Below, piece by piece: positions 34,961 through 44,022 of a DNA stretch of 64,000 bases (positions within the stretch are counted from its first letter, which is position 1; every line of letters begins with the position of its first letter). The position numbers and the translations under genes were made by a program. This DNA is from Lachnospiraceae bacterium (lineage in GTDB: Bacteria > Bacillota > Clostridia > Lachnospirales > Lachnospiraceae). The stretch is from positions 10,665 through 74,664 of the forward strand of contig VSNY01000002.1 of assembly GCA_009774535.1 (NCBI GenBank). Reading direction: 5' to 3'. The notes below the pieces were generated by a model. It ran no database searches, was not told the origin of the DNA, and saw only the letters and a program-made list of their open reading frames with translations.

Positions 34961-36136
34961 TAATTCACCATTCTCATATCTGGTGACAAGGCTTTTAATC
35001 CGGTCATAAGGGTCCAGCAGATGGCTGATGGAAGTATCATGATTTAAGGTATCGATAATGTTTGCAATATATTTGCTCATATCACAATTAATATAATACG
35101 GCTTGCTCAGCAGTTCCGGCGTCTGGTAAATCAGGTTGGTCGTGATTACCCGGTAAATAATGCCGTCTTCTACTGCTTTATCAAATTTGTCCAATCCATC
35201 CGTAAACAATCCAAACGTCGACAACACAAATATACGTTTGGCTTTCCGCTTTTTCAGCTCGGTGGCAACATCGATCATGCTGTCGCCAGAGGAAATCATA
35301 TCGTCAATAATCATTACGTCTTTATCTTCTACTGAAGCGCCGAGAAATTCATGAGCGATAATCGGGTTGCGCCCATTGACAATCCGGCTGTAGTCACGAC
35401 GTTTGTAGAACATACCGATATTGATGCCGAGTACGCTGGCCAAATATACCGCCCGTCCGGTAGCGCCTTCGTCCGGACTGATCATCATCATATGGTCAGC
35501 ATCGAATTTCAGATCAGGCACATTGGTACACAGCCCTTTGATAAACTGATAAGCGGGCTGGATCGTTTCAAATCCGGATAACGGGATGGCGTTTTGTACG
35601 CGCGGGTCATGTGCGTCAAACGTAATAATATTGTCTACGCCCATTGAGGTCAGTTCCTGCAGCATCATAGCACAGTCCATAGATTCGCGTCCGTTGCGCC
35701 GATGCTGGCGGCCTTCGTATAAGAAGGTCATAATAACTGTAATGCGCCGCGCCTTTCCTCCGGCGGCGGCAATAATCCGTTTTAAGTCCGCATAGTGGTC
35801 ATCCGGGGATTTGTGGTTTGGCTGGCCGCAGACCGTATATGTCTCGTGGTAATTCGTTACATCGCACAAAATAAACAAATCATAGCCGCGGATCGAATCT
35901 TTGATAAATCCTTTCGCTTCGCCAGTGCCAAAACGCGGAGTGCTCGCATTGACAAGATAAGTGTCGCGTTCAAATCCGCGGAATGCGATCGTTGTCTTAT
36001 GGTCAGACTGCTGTTCGTGACGCCACTGGACAAGGTATTTGTCTACTTTTTCCCCCAGAGAGGAGCAGTTTGACATTGGAATCAGGCCGAGTACCCCGAC
36101 TGGAATACTTTCAATCGTGTTGTCATCATAATGCAT
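34958..36136 (-). CDS. prs: Ribose-phosphate pyrophosphokinase
   Basis: This 392-residue enzyme makes PRPP from ribose 5-phosphate and ATP for nucleotide, His and Trp synthesis. It is the longer clostridial variant (classical Prs is ~315). It has TYTVCGQPNHKSPDDHYADL in the first half, NIITFDAHDPRVQNAI, and the PRPP-binding loop DVMIIDDMISSGDSM near residue 275. Its stop codon overlaps the terminator. It is the last gene of the minus-strand dnaD-dnaC-prs block, 42 bases after dnaC-like, with GGAGGACTTACACT before the ATG. Confidence 0.92.
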   Translation of the reverse strand: MHYDDNTIESIPVGVLGLIPMSNCSSLGEKVDKYLVQWRHEQQSDHKTTIAFRGFERDTYLVNASTPRFGTGEAKGFIKDSIRGYDLFILCDVTNYHETYTVCGQPNHKSPDDHYADLKRIIAAAGGKARRITVIMTFLYEGRQHRRNGRESMDCAMMLQELTSMGVDNIITFDAHDPRVQNAIPLSGFETIQPAYQFIKGLCTNVPDLKFDADHMMMISPDEGATGRAVYLASVLGINIGMFYKRRDYSRIVNGRNPIIAHEFLGASVEDKDVMIIDDMISSGDSMIDVATELKKRKAKRIFVLSTFGLFTDGLDKFDKAVEDGIIYRVITTNLIYQTPELLSKPYYINCDMSKYIANIIDTLNHDTSISHLLDPYDRIKSLVTRYENGEL

Positions 36137-36178
36137 AGTGTAAGTCCTCCGTTATATTGAATTTTGCCGCGGTACGGG

Positions 36179-37177
36179 CTATTGTGCCGTGCCGCTGCTT
36201 AAATTTTTCTTTTGGAGCCGTATATCGTCACCAAAAAGTTTTATCATCGTATAACTGCTCACAATCCGGGAAAAAATTCTTTCCGAATAGATGGTGCTGA
36301 GTTGGTCGATTCCTAAATTTGTGGATATAATGGTCGCTTTTTTGCGAAGTATCCGTTCATTCAGGCATAAAAACAATTGTGAAACGGTAAACGTATTTGC
36401 CAGTTCTGTACCCAGATCGTCAACGATCAGAAGGTCGCAGTCAAACATATGCTGCATGGAGGCTTCAGCCTTGGAATCCTTCTGAAACTTGTTCTTTTCC
36501 AAAATGTCAAACAGCTGAAAAGCTGTAAAATAGATGACAGAATGTCCTGTGTCCAGCAGTTCCTTTGCAATACAGTTCGATAAAAAGGTCTTGCCTGTTC
36601 CGGTATCTCCATATAAGAACAGGTTGTGAAATTCCTTGTCAAATTGGCGGATAAAAGCCAGTGATTCGATCACTGCGTTTCGTGCGGTTTCCCGGTAGGT
36701 CAGCCCGGTCGCGCTGTTTTTCTTCGTGTCCGAATAATAATCAAGACAAAAGTGAGAAAAATTCTCTTCCTGAAGGATGCTGCGGATCTTGGACTGCGTA
36801 TAGACCAGATCGATAGCGGCCTGCTCAAAACAGTGGCAGCGTCTGCCGTCCACAAATCCGGTGTCCTTGCAGTCCGGGCATAGATACGGCGGTTCAAAAT
36901 AATGTTCATCCACGCCTGCCGAGACGAGGATCGCGGCACGTTCTTTGCGGTAACACGCCAGCTGCAAGCGCAGCTGTTCCAAGGCGCTGTCATCGCCGTC
37001 CAAAAGGTGCCTGGCATGATGGACGCTGGCCGAAGCGGTCAGCGCTTCCAGTTCTTTTAAGCGCGGATATTTTGCGAAAATCTTTGCCCTGCGTTCCTGC
37101 AGGACGCGCTGGTTACGAAGCTGTCTGGCATCATACTGGCGCTGAAGCTCGTCGTATTGTAAATTTGATAAAGACAT
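36179..37177 (-). CDS. dnaC: DnaC/DnaI-like helicase-loader ATPase
   Basis: A 332-residue AAA+ protein that would load replicative helicase onto DNA. The N-terminal part holds a zinc cluster, C100-x2-C103 and C114/C116 (LCPDCKDTGFVDGRRCHCFE). The ATPase has Walker A GDTGTGKTF (190-198), Walker B LLIVDDLGTE (~248) and a sensor region STNLGIDQL. This layout matches the DnaC/DnaI family in Clostridia. It begins 12 bases after the DnaD-like stop. Both carry replication functions, and DnaA boxes lie upstream of the pair. Confidence 0.92.
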   Translation of the reverse strand: MSLSNLQYDELQRQYDARQLRNQRVLQERRAKIFAKYPRLKELEALTASASVHHARHLLDGDDSALEQLRLQLACYRKERAAILVSAGVDEHYFEPPYLCPDCKDTGFVDGRRCHCFEQAAIDLVYTQSKIRSILQEENFSHFCLDYYSDTKKNSATGLTYRETARNAVIESLAFIRQFDKEFHNLFLYGDTGTGKTFLSNCIAKELLDTGHSVIYFTAFQLFDILEKNKFQKDSKAEASMQHMFDCDLLIVDDLGTELANTFTVSQLFLCLNERILRKKATIISTNLGIDQLSTIYSERIFSRIVSSYTMIKLFGDDIRLQKKNLSSGTAQ

Positions 37178-37189
37178 AATAATTCTCCG

Positions 37190-38464
37190 TTACCTGACAT
37201 TTGACAATAATTCGCGTTCCAGTTCCTCGTAATTATAAGTCCGCTGTGAAAAGTTGGCGAAACCTCCTGCGACAGTTCCTTTTGCCGTACGCGCGCCCCC
37301 CGTCTTGGCGGCAGTAAATTTCCTGGCTTTTGCTTCCTGGTACTGCGCGTCCAGCAGATGAATATCATTTAATGTACGCACATTCTGATCTTTCCAGCTT
37401 TTCAGAATGGAATGCGCATAATCAAAGCTGACCTGATGGATGCAGAGGATCGTTTTCTGGCAGGCAAGGGAAATAATCTCGTCGGAAAATCCCCATTCTT
37501 TGGACCATTTCTGTACAAATTCCAATTCGCCGCCAGCCAGTGTCCGGTTGGAAATGCCGAACGCTTTGAGTACGGCCTGTACCGTGTGGTTATGGGAAAA
37601 CGAAGCTTCTTTTGCGCCGCTTAACGTGTGGATGCCGGCTTCCGCCCAGGAAAGCGCGATTTTGTCCATATACCGGACACTCATATGGTTTTTGGCCACG
37701 CACTGTTCGATCAGGTATTCGATCAGGTCTTGGGAAAACTGCAGCTTATCCAGCCAGTACAGGATCATTTGGATCTCCGTATTATTTAACGTGCGACCCA
37801 GATACCGCTCGCTGACAAACAGCAATTCTTTGACAGTCTCGTCTTCATGAAAGCGCATCAGCTGGTTCCTGGAATATTCCGTTCGTTCCGGCAGACGCAC
37901 TCTGCGTGCCTGCGTACAGCCTGCGGTCTGCGGCCGGTCTGTATATGGAAGCTGGCCGGCGGATTCTTCGTATGTAGTTTCATCTGTTCCATAAAAACTG
38001 CCTGTTTGCCTGCCGCTGCGGTCCGGAGGTTTTTCAACATCCGATCCGGCTGGCGCTGCGGCAGCTGCCGATCCAGCGCTGGCTGCATCAGATACTGGTC
38101 CGGCCGGCCGGCTGTGGTCTGCCGGGTCTGCGTCTCCCGCAGCAGTCTGCGGCGTCATCGTCCGGGAAGCCATGTCTGACATACAAATGCCGGTCAGCTC
38201 CTGCCTGCTGTTGAATTCCAGGCGCAGCAGATTCATTTTTTCCCAGTATTTTAAAGCTCTTGTCACATCTTTTTCCGTGTGTTCAAACTTGTCCGCGACA
38301 TCCGATATGGAAAACAGGGTGTCCGGGCTGGCCATACAGCGTAAAAGATACAGATAGATTTTGACAAATTCCCCGTCCGCGTGCGTCATATATTCATCGA
38401 TAAATGTATTTGGTACATAAGTTGCAGCAAGCGTGCTGTTCCGTTTCAATAAAATATCAGCCAT
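37190..38464 (-). CDS. DnaD-domain replication initiation protein
   Basis: A 424-residue protein with an N-terminal winged-helix-like region (~1-90), a low-complexity Ala/Pro/Asp linker (~110-185), and two C-terminal DnaD/phage-related regions (LLFVSERYLGRTLNNTEIQM and FGISNRTLAGGELEFVQKWS). DnaD proteins bridge DnaA at the origin to helicase loading in Firmicutes. The second half of the pair, the helicase loader, is immediately downstream. The ATG at 38464 sits 7 bases after GAGGGG; ATG 38470 is an alternative. Upstream is the DnaA-box spacer. Confidence 0.88.
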   Translation of the reverse strand: MADILLKRNSTLAATYVPNTFIDEYMTHADGEFVKIYLYLLRCMASPDTLFSISDVADKFEHTEKDVTRALKYWEKMNLLRLEFNSRQELTGICMSDMASRTMTPQTAAGDADPADHSRPAGPVSDAASAGSAAAAAPAGSDVEKPPDRSGRQTGSFYGTDETTYEESAGQLPYTDRPQTAGCTQARRVRLPERTEYSRNQLMRFHEDETVKELLFVSERYLGRTLNNTEIQMILYWLDKLQFSQDLIEYLIEQCVAKNHMSVRYMDKIALSWAEAGIHTLSGAKEASFSHNHTVQAVLKAFGISNRTLAGGELEFVQKWSKEWGFSDEIISLACQKTILCIHQVSFDYAHSILKSWKDQNVRTLNDIHLLDAQYQEAKARKFTAAKTGGARTAKGTVAGGFANFSQRTYNYEELERELLSNVR

Positions 38465-38565
38465 ATGCATCCCCTCTCTTATCTGCACAGATTATAGCAC
38501 AGGATTTCCCAATTGAGAAGTACATTTTTTTCGCAAAGTCTGTGAAATCAAGGCATTGCGGCGAT

Positions 38566-38592
38566 TGTGGATAAAGTGGATAAGGTGGATAA
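38566..38592 (-). promoter_or_regulatory. DnaA-box cluster A (three head-to-tail 9-mers)
   Basis: On the minus strand: TTATCCACA at 38566-38574 (perfect consensus), then TTATCCACT and TTATCCACC directly abutting (38575-38583 and 38584-38592), one mismatch each. All point the same way, ~100 bases upstream of the dnaD-like start. Confidence 0.75.
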
Positions 38593-38673
38593 GGATGAAG
38601 TTGCAATTATATTAATTCTCAAAACCGCCCAAAATGGAATCCTTTTGGAATTTGTCGAATTATGTAGAATAAA

Positions 38674-38724
38674 CACAAAAAATCCACATTGAAGCGGCCA
38701 TCTTTTGCACAATTCAATGTGGAT
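38674..38724 (-). terminator. Intrinsic terminator of murC
   Basis: ATCCACATTGAA (38682-38693) and TTCAATGTGGAT (38713-38724) are a perfect inverted repeat. On the minus strand the stem is followed by TTTTTTG. It overlaps the edge of DnaA-box cluster B. Confidence 0.85.
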
Positions 38725-38735
38725 AATGTGGATAA
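38718..38735 (-). promoter_or_regulatory. DnaA-box cluster B (two head-to-tail perfect 9-mers)
   Basis: Two perfect TTATCCACA boxes on the minus strand (38718-38726 and 38727-38735), directly abutting and ending one base before the murC stop codon. Confidence 0.7.
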
Positions 38736-40178
38736 CTAGTGGTTAATCAGGTTTTCACCTACTTTTAGGATATCTCCGGCCCCCATAGTTATCAACAGGT
38801 CACCGTTCATTAAATTTTTTAATAAAAATTTTTCGATTTCGTCAAATGTTGGAAAATAGCGGCAGTCAGCGCCGCATTTCTCCAGCTCTGCCAGCAGATC
38901 CAGGGAACTGATCCCAAGTGTGTCTGTTTCCCGTGCCGCATAAATCTCTGCCAGTACAACAAGGTCCGCAGCGGAAAGAGAATCGGCAAATTCCTTGAGA
39001 AACGCTTTGGTACGTGTATAAGTATGCGGCTGGAATACGCAGATGATGCGGTTATGTGGATAACCGGCGGCGGCGCTTAAAGTAGCGCGGATTTCCGTCG
39101 GATGGTGTGCATAATCATCGATCACCGTGGCCTGCCCGCACATGCCCTTATACTGAAAACGGCGGTCGGTTCCATGGAATTCATGCAGCCCTTCGCAGAT
39201 GGACGCAGCCGGAATGCCCATCTGCACCGCAAGCGCAGCCGCGGCCAGCGCGTTGCTGATATTGTGGCGGCCCGGAACACACAGGCGGATATCACAGATC
39301 TTTTCCACTTCCGTCCAGGCAGAGAAGGAGACAGTATTTGTACCCTGCGTGTCCAAAGCGGTCTGCTTTTTCCGGTGCATCAGGGAAAAATGTGCGCAGC
39401 CGGACTCGTGGAAGGTGATGTCCTGCGGGTAAAAATCACAGGAAGGATCAAATCCATACGTAATAATATCCCTGGAAAGTCCTTCCAGCAGCTGGTCCAG
39501 TCCTTTGATCTCACGGTTGACAATTACCGCTCCGTCTGACGCTGTGTTTTGCGCAAAAAGGCGGAAAGAATGCCTGATATCGTCTAAATCTTTGAAAAAG
39601 TCCATATGATCTTCCTCGATATTCAGAATCATACTGTATTTTGGATAAAAATGCAAAAAACTATTTGTGTACTCACAGGCTTCCGTGACGAAACAGGAAG
39701 AATGGCCGACACGGATATTTCCTCCAATGGAAGGAAGAATACCTCCTACAGAAATCGTAGGGTCTGCATCGGCTGCGAGCAGGATCTGAGTGACCATAGA
39801 AGTCGTCGTTGTCTTGCCATGCGTGCCGGCGACAGCAACAGACTGTTCATAATTGTTCATCATCTGACCTAACAGTTCGGCGCGGCTTAACAGCGGGATC
39901 TGCTGTCTGACTGCTTCCTGGTATTCCGGGTTGTCTTCATGCACGGCGGCTGTATAGACGACAACATCCGTTCCAGGCAGGATATGTTCCGCGCTCTGGC
40001 CGTAAAAGACAGTGGCGCCCGACTGCTCCAGTTTTTTGGTAAGGGAGGATTCCTTCATATCGGAACCTGTAATCGTAAATCGTTCTTCTAAAAGAACTTC
40101 TGCAAGCCCGCTCATGCTGATTCCGCCGATTCCGATAAAGTGGACATGGGCTGGCTTATGAAACTGAATCTGATACAT
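38736..40178 (-). CDS. murC: UDP-N-acetylmuramate-L-alanine ligase MurC
   Basis: A 480-residue cytoplasmic ligase adding L-Ala to UDP-MurNAc, the first step of the peptidoglycan stem peptide. It has the N-terminal Rossmann motif GIGGISMSGLAEVLL (~17-30), the ATP loop GTHGKTTTTS (118-127), NIEEDHMDFF (~195) and DDYAHHPTEI (~345), all MurC signatures. Length is typical (~460-480). It has its own terminator before the dnaD-like gene, so it is probably a separate transcript. It is divergent from glgC. Confidence 0.96.
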   Translation of the reverse strand: MYQIQFHKPAHVHFIGIGGISMSGLAEVLLEERFTITGSDMKESSLTKKLEQSGATVFYGQSAEHILPGTDVVVYTAAVHEDNPEYQEAVRQQIPLLSRAELLGQMMNNYEQSVAVAGTHGKTTTTSMVTQILLAADADPTISVGGILPSIGGNIRVGHSSCFVTEACEYTNSFLHFYPKYSMILNIEEDHMDFFKDLDDIRHSFRLFAQNTASDGAVIVNREIKGLDQLLEGLSRDIITYGFDPSCDFYPQDITFHESGCAHFSLMHRKKQTALDTQGTNTVSFSAWTEVEKICDIRLCVPGRHNISNALAAAALAVQMGIPAASICEGLHEFHGTDRRFQYKGMCGQATVIDDYAHHPTEIRATLSAAAGYPHNRIICVFQPHTYTRTKAFLKEFADSLSAADLVVLAEIYAARETDTLGISSLDLLAELEKCGADCRYFPTFDEIEKFLLKNLMNGDLLITMGAGDILKVGENLINH

Positions 40179-40366
40179 TTGTTAACACCTGCACAATCTA
40201 TATAGTATTTTAGGAACCAATGGGGTCTATGTCTATTATAAACCTATTTGCGTGTTTTGCAATTTATTTCTGTTTTTATTTACGAGTTTTCATTTGTTAA
40301 TTGCACAACAATCTTGTAAAATTCTACAAAAACAGCCATAGAATGGACAAAAAGATGTGAAAAATG

Positions 40367-40396
40367 TTGTACATTTCCGACGGGATATGTTATACT
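40367..40396 (+). promoter_or_regulatory. Promoter of the glgCD operon
   Basis: TTGTAC (40367-40372), 18-base spacer and TATACT (40391-40396), with an extended -10 TG one base upstream. Confidence 0.65.
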
Positions 40397-40439
40397 GTAT
40401 CTATCACAAACTGAATAATTTAGATGAGAGGTGAGCCAG

Positions 40440-41714
40440 GTGGTTTGTAAAGAAATGATTGCCATGCTGCTGGCCGGCGGGCAGGGGAGTCGTCTGGGAG
40501 TGCTGACTTCCGCGGTGGCAAAGCCGGCGGTTGCATTTGGCGGAAAATACCGTATTATTGATTTCCCGCTCAGCAACTGTATCAATTCAGGCATTGATAC
40601 AGTGGGTGTCCTGACACAATACCAGCCGCTGCGGCTGAATACACATATCGGCATCGGCATTCCGTGGGATCTTGACCGGAATAACGGCGGAGTTACCGTA
40701 TTGCCGCCTTATGAAAGAAGCGACAACAGTGAATGGTATACTGGCACTGCAAATGCCATTTTCCAAAACCTGAACTACATGGAAAATTACCATCCGGAAT
40801 ATGTAATTATCTTATCCGGAGACCATATCTATAAGATGGACTACGAAGAGATGCTTGACTTTCATAAGGCCAACCACGCAGATGTGACGATTGCGGCGAT
40901 GCCGGTTCCGATGGAAGAAGCGAACCGGTTTGGCATTGTGATTACAGACGACGAAAAAAGAATACAGGAATTTGAGGAAAAACCGGAACATCCAAGGAGC
41001 AATATGGCGTCCATGGGCATTTATATTTTTAGCTGGAAAGTGCTCAAAGATGCGCTGGTAGAGTTAAAAGAGCAAAGGAACTGTGATTTTGGCAAGCATA
41101 TTATTCCGCACCTGCATGAACAGGGGTTCCGAATGTTTGCCTATGAGTATAACGGCTACTGGAAAGATGTCGGGACGCTCGGTTCGTATTGGGAAGCGAA
41201 TATGGAACTGATTGATTTGATTCCGGAATTTAATTTATACGAGAAGTATTGGAAAATTTATACAAAATGTGATATTATTGAACCACAGTACATTGCACCG
41301 GAAGCAATTGTGGAAAAAAGCCTGATTGGAGAAGGCAGCGAGATCTACGGACAGGTATACAGTTCAGTTGTCGGAGCCGGCGTTACGATCGGCCGTGGTT
41401 CTGTGGTACGCAATTCCATTCTGATGAAAGGGGTTGTCATCGGTGAAAATGTAACCGTTGATAAAGGCATTATAGCAGAGAATACGAGAATTGGCGACCG
41501 CACGCAGGTGGGAGTCGGAGAATATGCGCCAAGCACCTATAATCCAAAAGTGTACGCGTTTGATCTGGTTACGGTCGGTGAAGATTCCGTGATTCCGGCA
41601 GATGTCAGAATTGGGCGCAATACGGCGATTTCAGGGATTACAACACCGCTGGATTATCCGGACGGACAGCTTGCAGGCGGAGATTCAATCATAAAGGAAG
41701 GTGAACCGGCATGA
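40440..41714 (+). CDS. glgC: Glucose-1-phosphate adenylyltransferase catalytic subunit GlgC
   Basis: A 424-residue ADP-glucose pyrophosphorylase, the rate-setting step of bacterial glycogen synthesis. [20 protein letters not shown] is the nucleotide-binding start; [24 protein letters not shown] and [11 protein letters not shown] are the usual substrate and catalytic segments. The C-terminus is a left-handed beta-helix. The GTG at 40440, 5 bases after GAGAGGTGA, fits family starts better than GTG 40431. It overlaps glgD by 4 bases. Confidence 0.95.
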   Translation: MVCKEMIAMLLAGGQGSRLGVLTSAVAKPAVAFGGKYRIIDFPLSNCINSGIDTVGVLTQYQPLRLNTHIGIGIPWDLDRNNGGVTVLPPYERSDNSEWYTGTANAIFQNLNYMENYHPEYVIILSGDHIYKMDYEEMLDFHKANHADVTIAAMPVPMEEANRFGIVITDDEKRIQEFEEKPEHPRSNMASMGIYIFSWKVLKDALVELKEQRNCDFGKHIIPHLHEQGFRMFAYEYNGYWKDVGTLGSYWEANMELIDLIPEFNLYEKYWKIYTKCDIIEPQYIAPEAIVEKSLIGEGSEIYGQVYSSVVGAGVTIGRGSVVRNSILMKGVVIGENVTVDKGIIAENTRIGDRTQVGVGEYAPSTYNPKVYAFDLVTVGEDSVIPADVRIGRNTAISGITTPLDYPDGQLAGGDSIIKEGEPA

Positions 41715-42832
41715 AAGCATTAGGGTTGATCCTGGCAGGCGGCAACAATAACCGTATGCAGGAATTATCAAAGAAAAGGGCGATCGCGGCTATGCCGGTA
41801 GGAGGCAGTTTCCGCTGCATTGATTTTGCGCTGAGTAATATGACCAATTCCCAGATCCAGACGGTTGCAGTGCTGACACAGTATAATGCGCGTTCCTTAA
41901 ATGAACATTTAAGTTCGTCAAAATGGTGGGATTTTGGGAGGAAACAGGGAGGATTGTATGTATTTACACCAACTGTGACTTCCGACAACAGCTGGTGGTA
42001 CCGCGGAACCGCAGACGCTATGTATCAGAATATCGGTTTTTTAAAACGCTGCCATGAGCCATATGTCATTATTACAAGCGGCGACTGTGTATATAAAATA
42101 GATTATAATAAAATCCTGGATTATCATATTGAAAAAAAGGCTGATATTACGATTGTTGTCAAAGATATGGACAAGTCAGCGGACGTCAGCAGATATGGCG
42201 TATTAAAGATGAACGAGGATTCCAGGATTGTGGAATTTGAAGAAAAACCAATGGTTGCCCAGTCCAACACGATTTCCACTGGCATTTACATTATACGCAG
42301 AAGACAGCTGATCGACCTGCTGGAACATTGCGCGCAGGAAAGCCGGAGTGACTTTGTCACTGATATCCTGATCCGCTACAAGAACTTAAAACGCATGTAC
42401 GGTTATAAGCTGGAAGGCTACTGGAGCAATATTTCTACCGTAGATGCCTATTACCATACAAATATGGACTTTTTAAAACCGGAAGTACGCAAGTTCTTTT
42501 TTAGAGATTATCCGCACGTATATTCTAAGGTGGATGACCTTCCGCCGGCTAAATATAACGTAGGATCAGACGTACACAACAGTTTGATCTCGAGCGGCTG
42601 TATTATTAACAGTAAAGTGGAAAATTCGGTTCTGTTTAAAGAAGTGTTTGTTGGAAAGAACTGTGTAATCAAAAATTCCATTATATTAAATGAAGTTTAC
42701 ATTGGTGACAATACTCATATTGAAAATTGTGTCGTAGAGAGTCGGGGGACCTTAAAAGCGAATACTTATTACTGTGGTGACAACGGGATCAAAGTAGTCG
42801 TGGAAGACAACAATGACCGGTATGGGTTATAA
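41711..42832 (+). CDS. glgD: GlgD, regulatory ADP-glucose pyrophosphorylase subunit
   Basis: This 373-residue GlgC paralog pairs with GlgC in Firmicutes to form a more active heterotetramer. It lacks the classical catalytic GGxGxRL motif at the start ([11 protein letters not shown] instead) and has [10 protein letters not shown] where GlgC has [10 protein letters not shown], consistent with a non-catalytic partner. The beta-helix end is complete. The start ATGA overlaps glgC, so the two are made together. Confidence 0.94.
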   Translation: MKALGLILAGGNNNRMQELSKKRAIAAMPVGGSFRCIDFALSNMTNSQIQTVAVLTQYNARSLNEHLSSSKWWDFGRKQGGLYVFTPTVTSDNSWWYRGTADAMYQNIGFLKRCHEPYVIITSGDCVYKIDYNKILDYHIEKKADITIVVKDMDKSADVSRYGVLKMNEDSRIVEFEEKPMVAQSNTISTGIYIIRRRQLIDLLEHCAQESRSDFVTDILIRYKNLKRMYGYKLEGYWSNISTVDAYYHTNMDFLKPEVRKFFFRDYPHVYSKVDDLPPAKYNVGSDVHNSLISSGCIINSKVENSVLFKEVFVGKNCVIKNSIILNEVYIGDNTHIENCVVESRGTLKANTYYCGDNGIKVVVEDNNDRYGL

Positions 42833-42950
42833 TAAATAAAAGCTGCAGCTTTATGGCTGCGGCTTATCAGTCACAAGACCAAGGAGGAGGTATAAAGCTA
42901 TACTAAGTAAAGGAGAGGTGTTTTATAGGAAATGAAGAAAGGGGCGAAAG

Positions 42951-43226
42951 ATGATGCGAATAACAGATGTCCGAGTCCGAAAAGTTGAAAAAGAAGGAAA
43001 GATGAAAGCAGTGGTATCGATTACAATAGATGATGAATTTGTTGTACACGATATCAAAGTAATTGAAGGGGTTAAGGGGTTGTTCATCGCAATGCCAAGC
43101 AGAAGGGCAGCAGATGGAGAATTCCGTGATATTGCGCATCCGATTAATTCTGAGACAAGGGACCAGATTCAGAACATCATTCTGGATGAATATCAAAAAC
43201 AAATGACAGCAGAAGAAGAGACGTGA
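42951..43226 (+). CDS. spoVG: SpoVG septation/RNA-binding regulator
   Basis: A 91-residue protein almost colinear with SpoVG: VTDVR-like [20 protein letters not shown], then [14 protein letters not shown] and FIAMPSRR...[10 protein letters not shown]. SpoVG binds nucleic acid and affects division and sporulation in Gram-positives. Its presence fits a spore former but is not proof, because non-spore formers also carry it. Two ATGs lie in a row (42951, 42954); either may be used. A hairpin terminator follows. Confidence 0.95.
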   Translation: MMRITDVRVRKVEKEGKMKAVVSITIDDEFVVHDIKVIEGVKGLFIAMPSRRAADGEFRDIAHPINSETRDQIQNIILDEYQKQMTAEEET

Positions 43227-43282
43227 ATGACGATTGAAACAGAATAGAAATGGAAAGGGCAGCGTATTTGCCCGGAAGAGAC

Positions 43283-43332
43283 TGCAGCAGGCTGAGTGTT
43301 TGGTGAAAACAATTGCCTGCTGCGGTTTTTTG
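43283..43332 (+). terminator. Intrinsic terminator of spoVG
   Basis: GCAGCAGGC (43284-43292) and GCCTGCTGC (43315-43323) form a stem followed by GGTTTTTTG. Confidence 0.9.
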
Positions 43333-43334
43333 TT

Positions 43335-43545
43335 GGGAAGGCAGTGTGGCAAAGCGGATGTGTGTGGGAGCGGAAGGCGGTGTGGCAAAGCGGACGTGTC
43401 CGTGCCAGCGGAACGGGCGGGCAGCCCGGCGGCATAGGATTGAGCGGACTGGGGCAACGCTGCGGTGAACTAATCGCCCAGAGTGGATCTCCAGGCCAAG
43501 TCCCGGCCCACCGCCCGCAGAGTCTTCCGAGAAGCCAGCAAAAAA
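43335..43545 (-). repeat. Dispersed GC-rich intergenic repeat, copy 4, with direct repeats
   Basis: Read on the minus strand: CTTCTCGGAAGACTCTGCGG, then GGCCTGGAGATCCACTCTGG, CTCAATCCTATGCCGCCGGG and CCGCTGGCACGGACACGTCC. The left end has two direct copies of GTGTGGCAAAGCGGA about 40 bases apart (43344 and 43380). It links the words that are separate in copies at 297, 14545 and 32229. Confidence 0.7.
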
Positions 43546-43579
43546 TGTTTACTGGATGATTTGATAAAAAAATTAAAAT

Positions 43580-43628
43580 AAACAGTATAAAACAGTTGAC
43601 AACAGATCTGTACTGTTATATACTGTTT
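43580..43628 (+). promoter_or_regulatory. GntR operon promoter with operator arms
   Basis: TTGACA (43596-43601), 17-base spacer, TATACT (43619-43624). Inverted arms AAACAGTATA (43580-43589) and TATACTGTTT (43619-43628) flank it, with an inner AACAG...CTGTT pair. The right arm covers the -10, so the encoded YtrA-type regulator could repress its own operon. Confidence 0.75.
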
Positions 43629-43647
43629 ACAAGAGAGGAGGACACGA

Positions 43648-44022
43648 ATGAATTTAATTATCAATAATTCTTCCATGCAGCCAATCTATGAACAAATCAT
43701 TTCGCAGATCAAGGCTAAGATTATGCATGGAGAATTAAAGGAAGAAGTTATGCTTCCGTCCGTCCGATCCTTAGCAAAGGAATTGAAAGTCAGCGCACTG
43801 ACTGTCAAAAAATCATATGATGCTTTGGAGCAGGAAGGGTTTATCGTTACTGTTCATGGAAAAGGCAGCTTTGTGACGCTGGCGAATCAGGCGTTGATGT
43901 TGGAAGAGAAAAAGAAAGAAGTGGAGGCGGATCTGGAGATGGTGATCCGTAAGGGACGAAGCTGTGGGATGAGTAACCAGGAACTTACAGAATTATTTGA
44001 AATTGTGCTGGAGGATGAATAA
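43648..44022 (+). CDS. GntR-family (YtrA-subfamily) transcriptional regulator
   Basis: This 124-residue repressor has a winged helix near the N-terminus (PIYEQIISQIKAKIMHGELK, LPSVRSLAKELKVSALTVKK) and only a short C-terminal helix, typical of YtrA-type regulators that control adjacent ABC exporters. Its stop codon abuts the ATPase start. A palindromic operator lies across its promoter. Confidence 0.92.
   Translation: MNLIINNSSMQPIYEQIISQIKAKIMHGELKEEVMLPSVRSLAKELKVSALTVKKSYDALEQEGFIVTVHGKGSFVTLANQALMLEEKKKEVEADLEMVIRKGRSCGMSNQELTELFEIVLEDE

Larger units (their letters stand above)
43227..43647. other. Spacer between spoVG and GntR operon
   Basis: 421 bases: the spoVG terminator, the longest copy of the GC-rich repeat family (43375-43545) and the operator/promoter of the next operon. 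The small frames read through the repeat are not genes. Confidence 0.6.

Noticed and set aside
38566..38735. Chromosomal replication origin
   Set aside because: Five DnaA boxes are suggestive, but there is no dnaA/dnaN or rpmH neighbourhood and no clear unwinding element; regulatory or titration function is more likely.
43234..43559. 67-aa and 87-aa frames behind spoVG
   Set aside because: They cross the terminator and the repeat; their peptides recur only because the repeat does.
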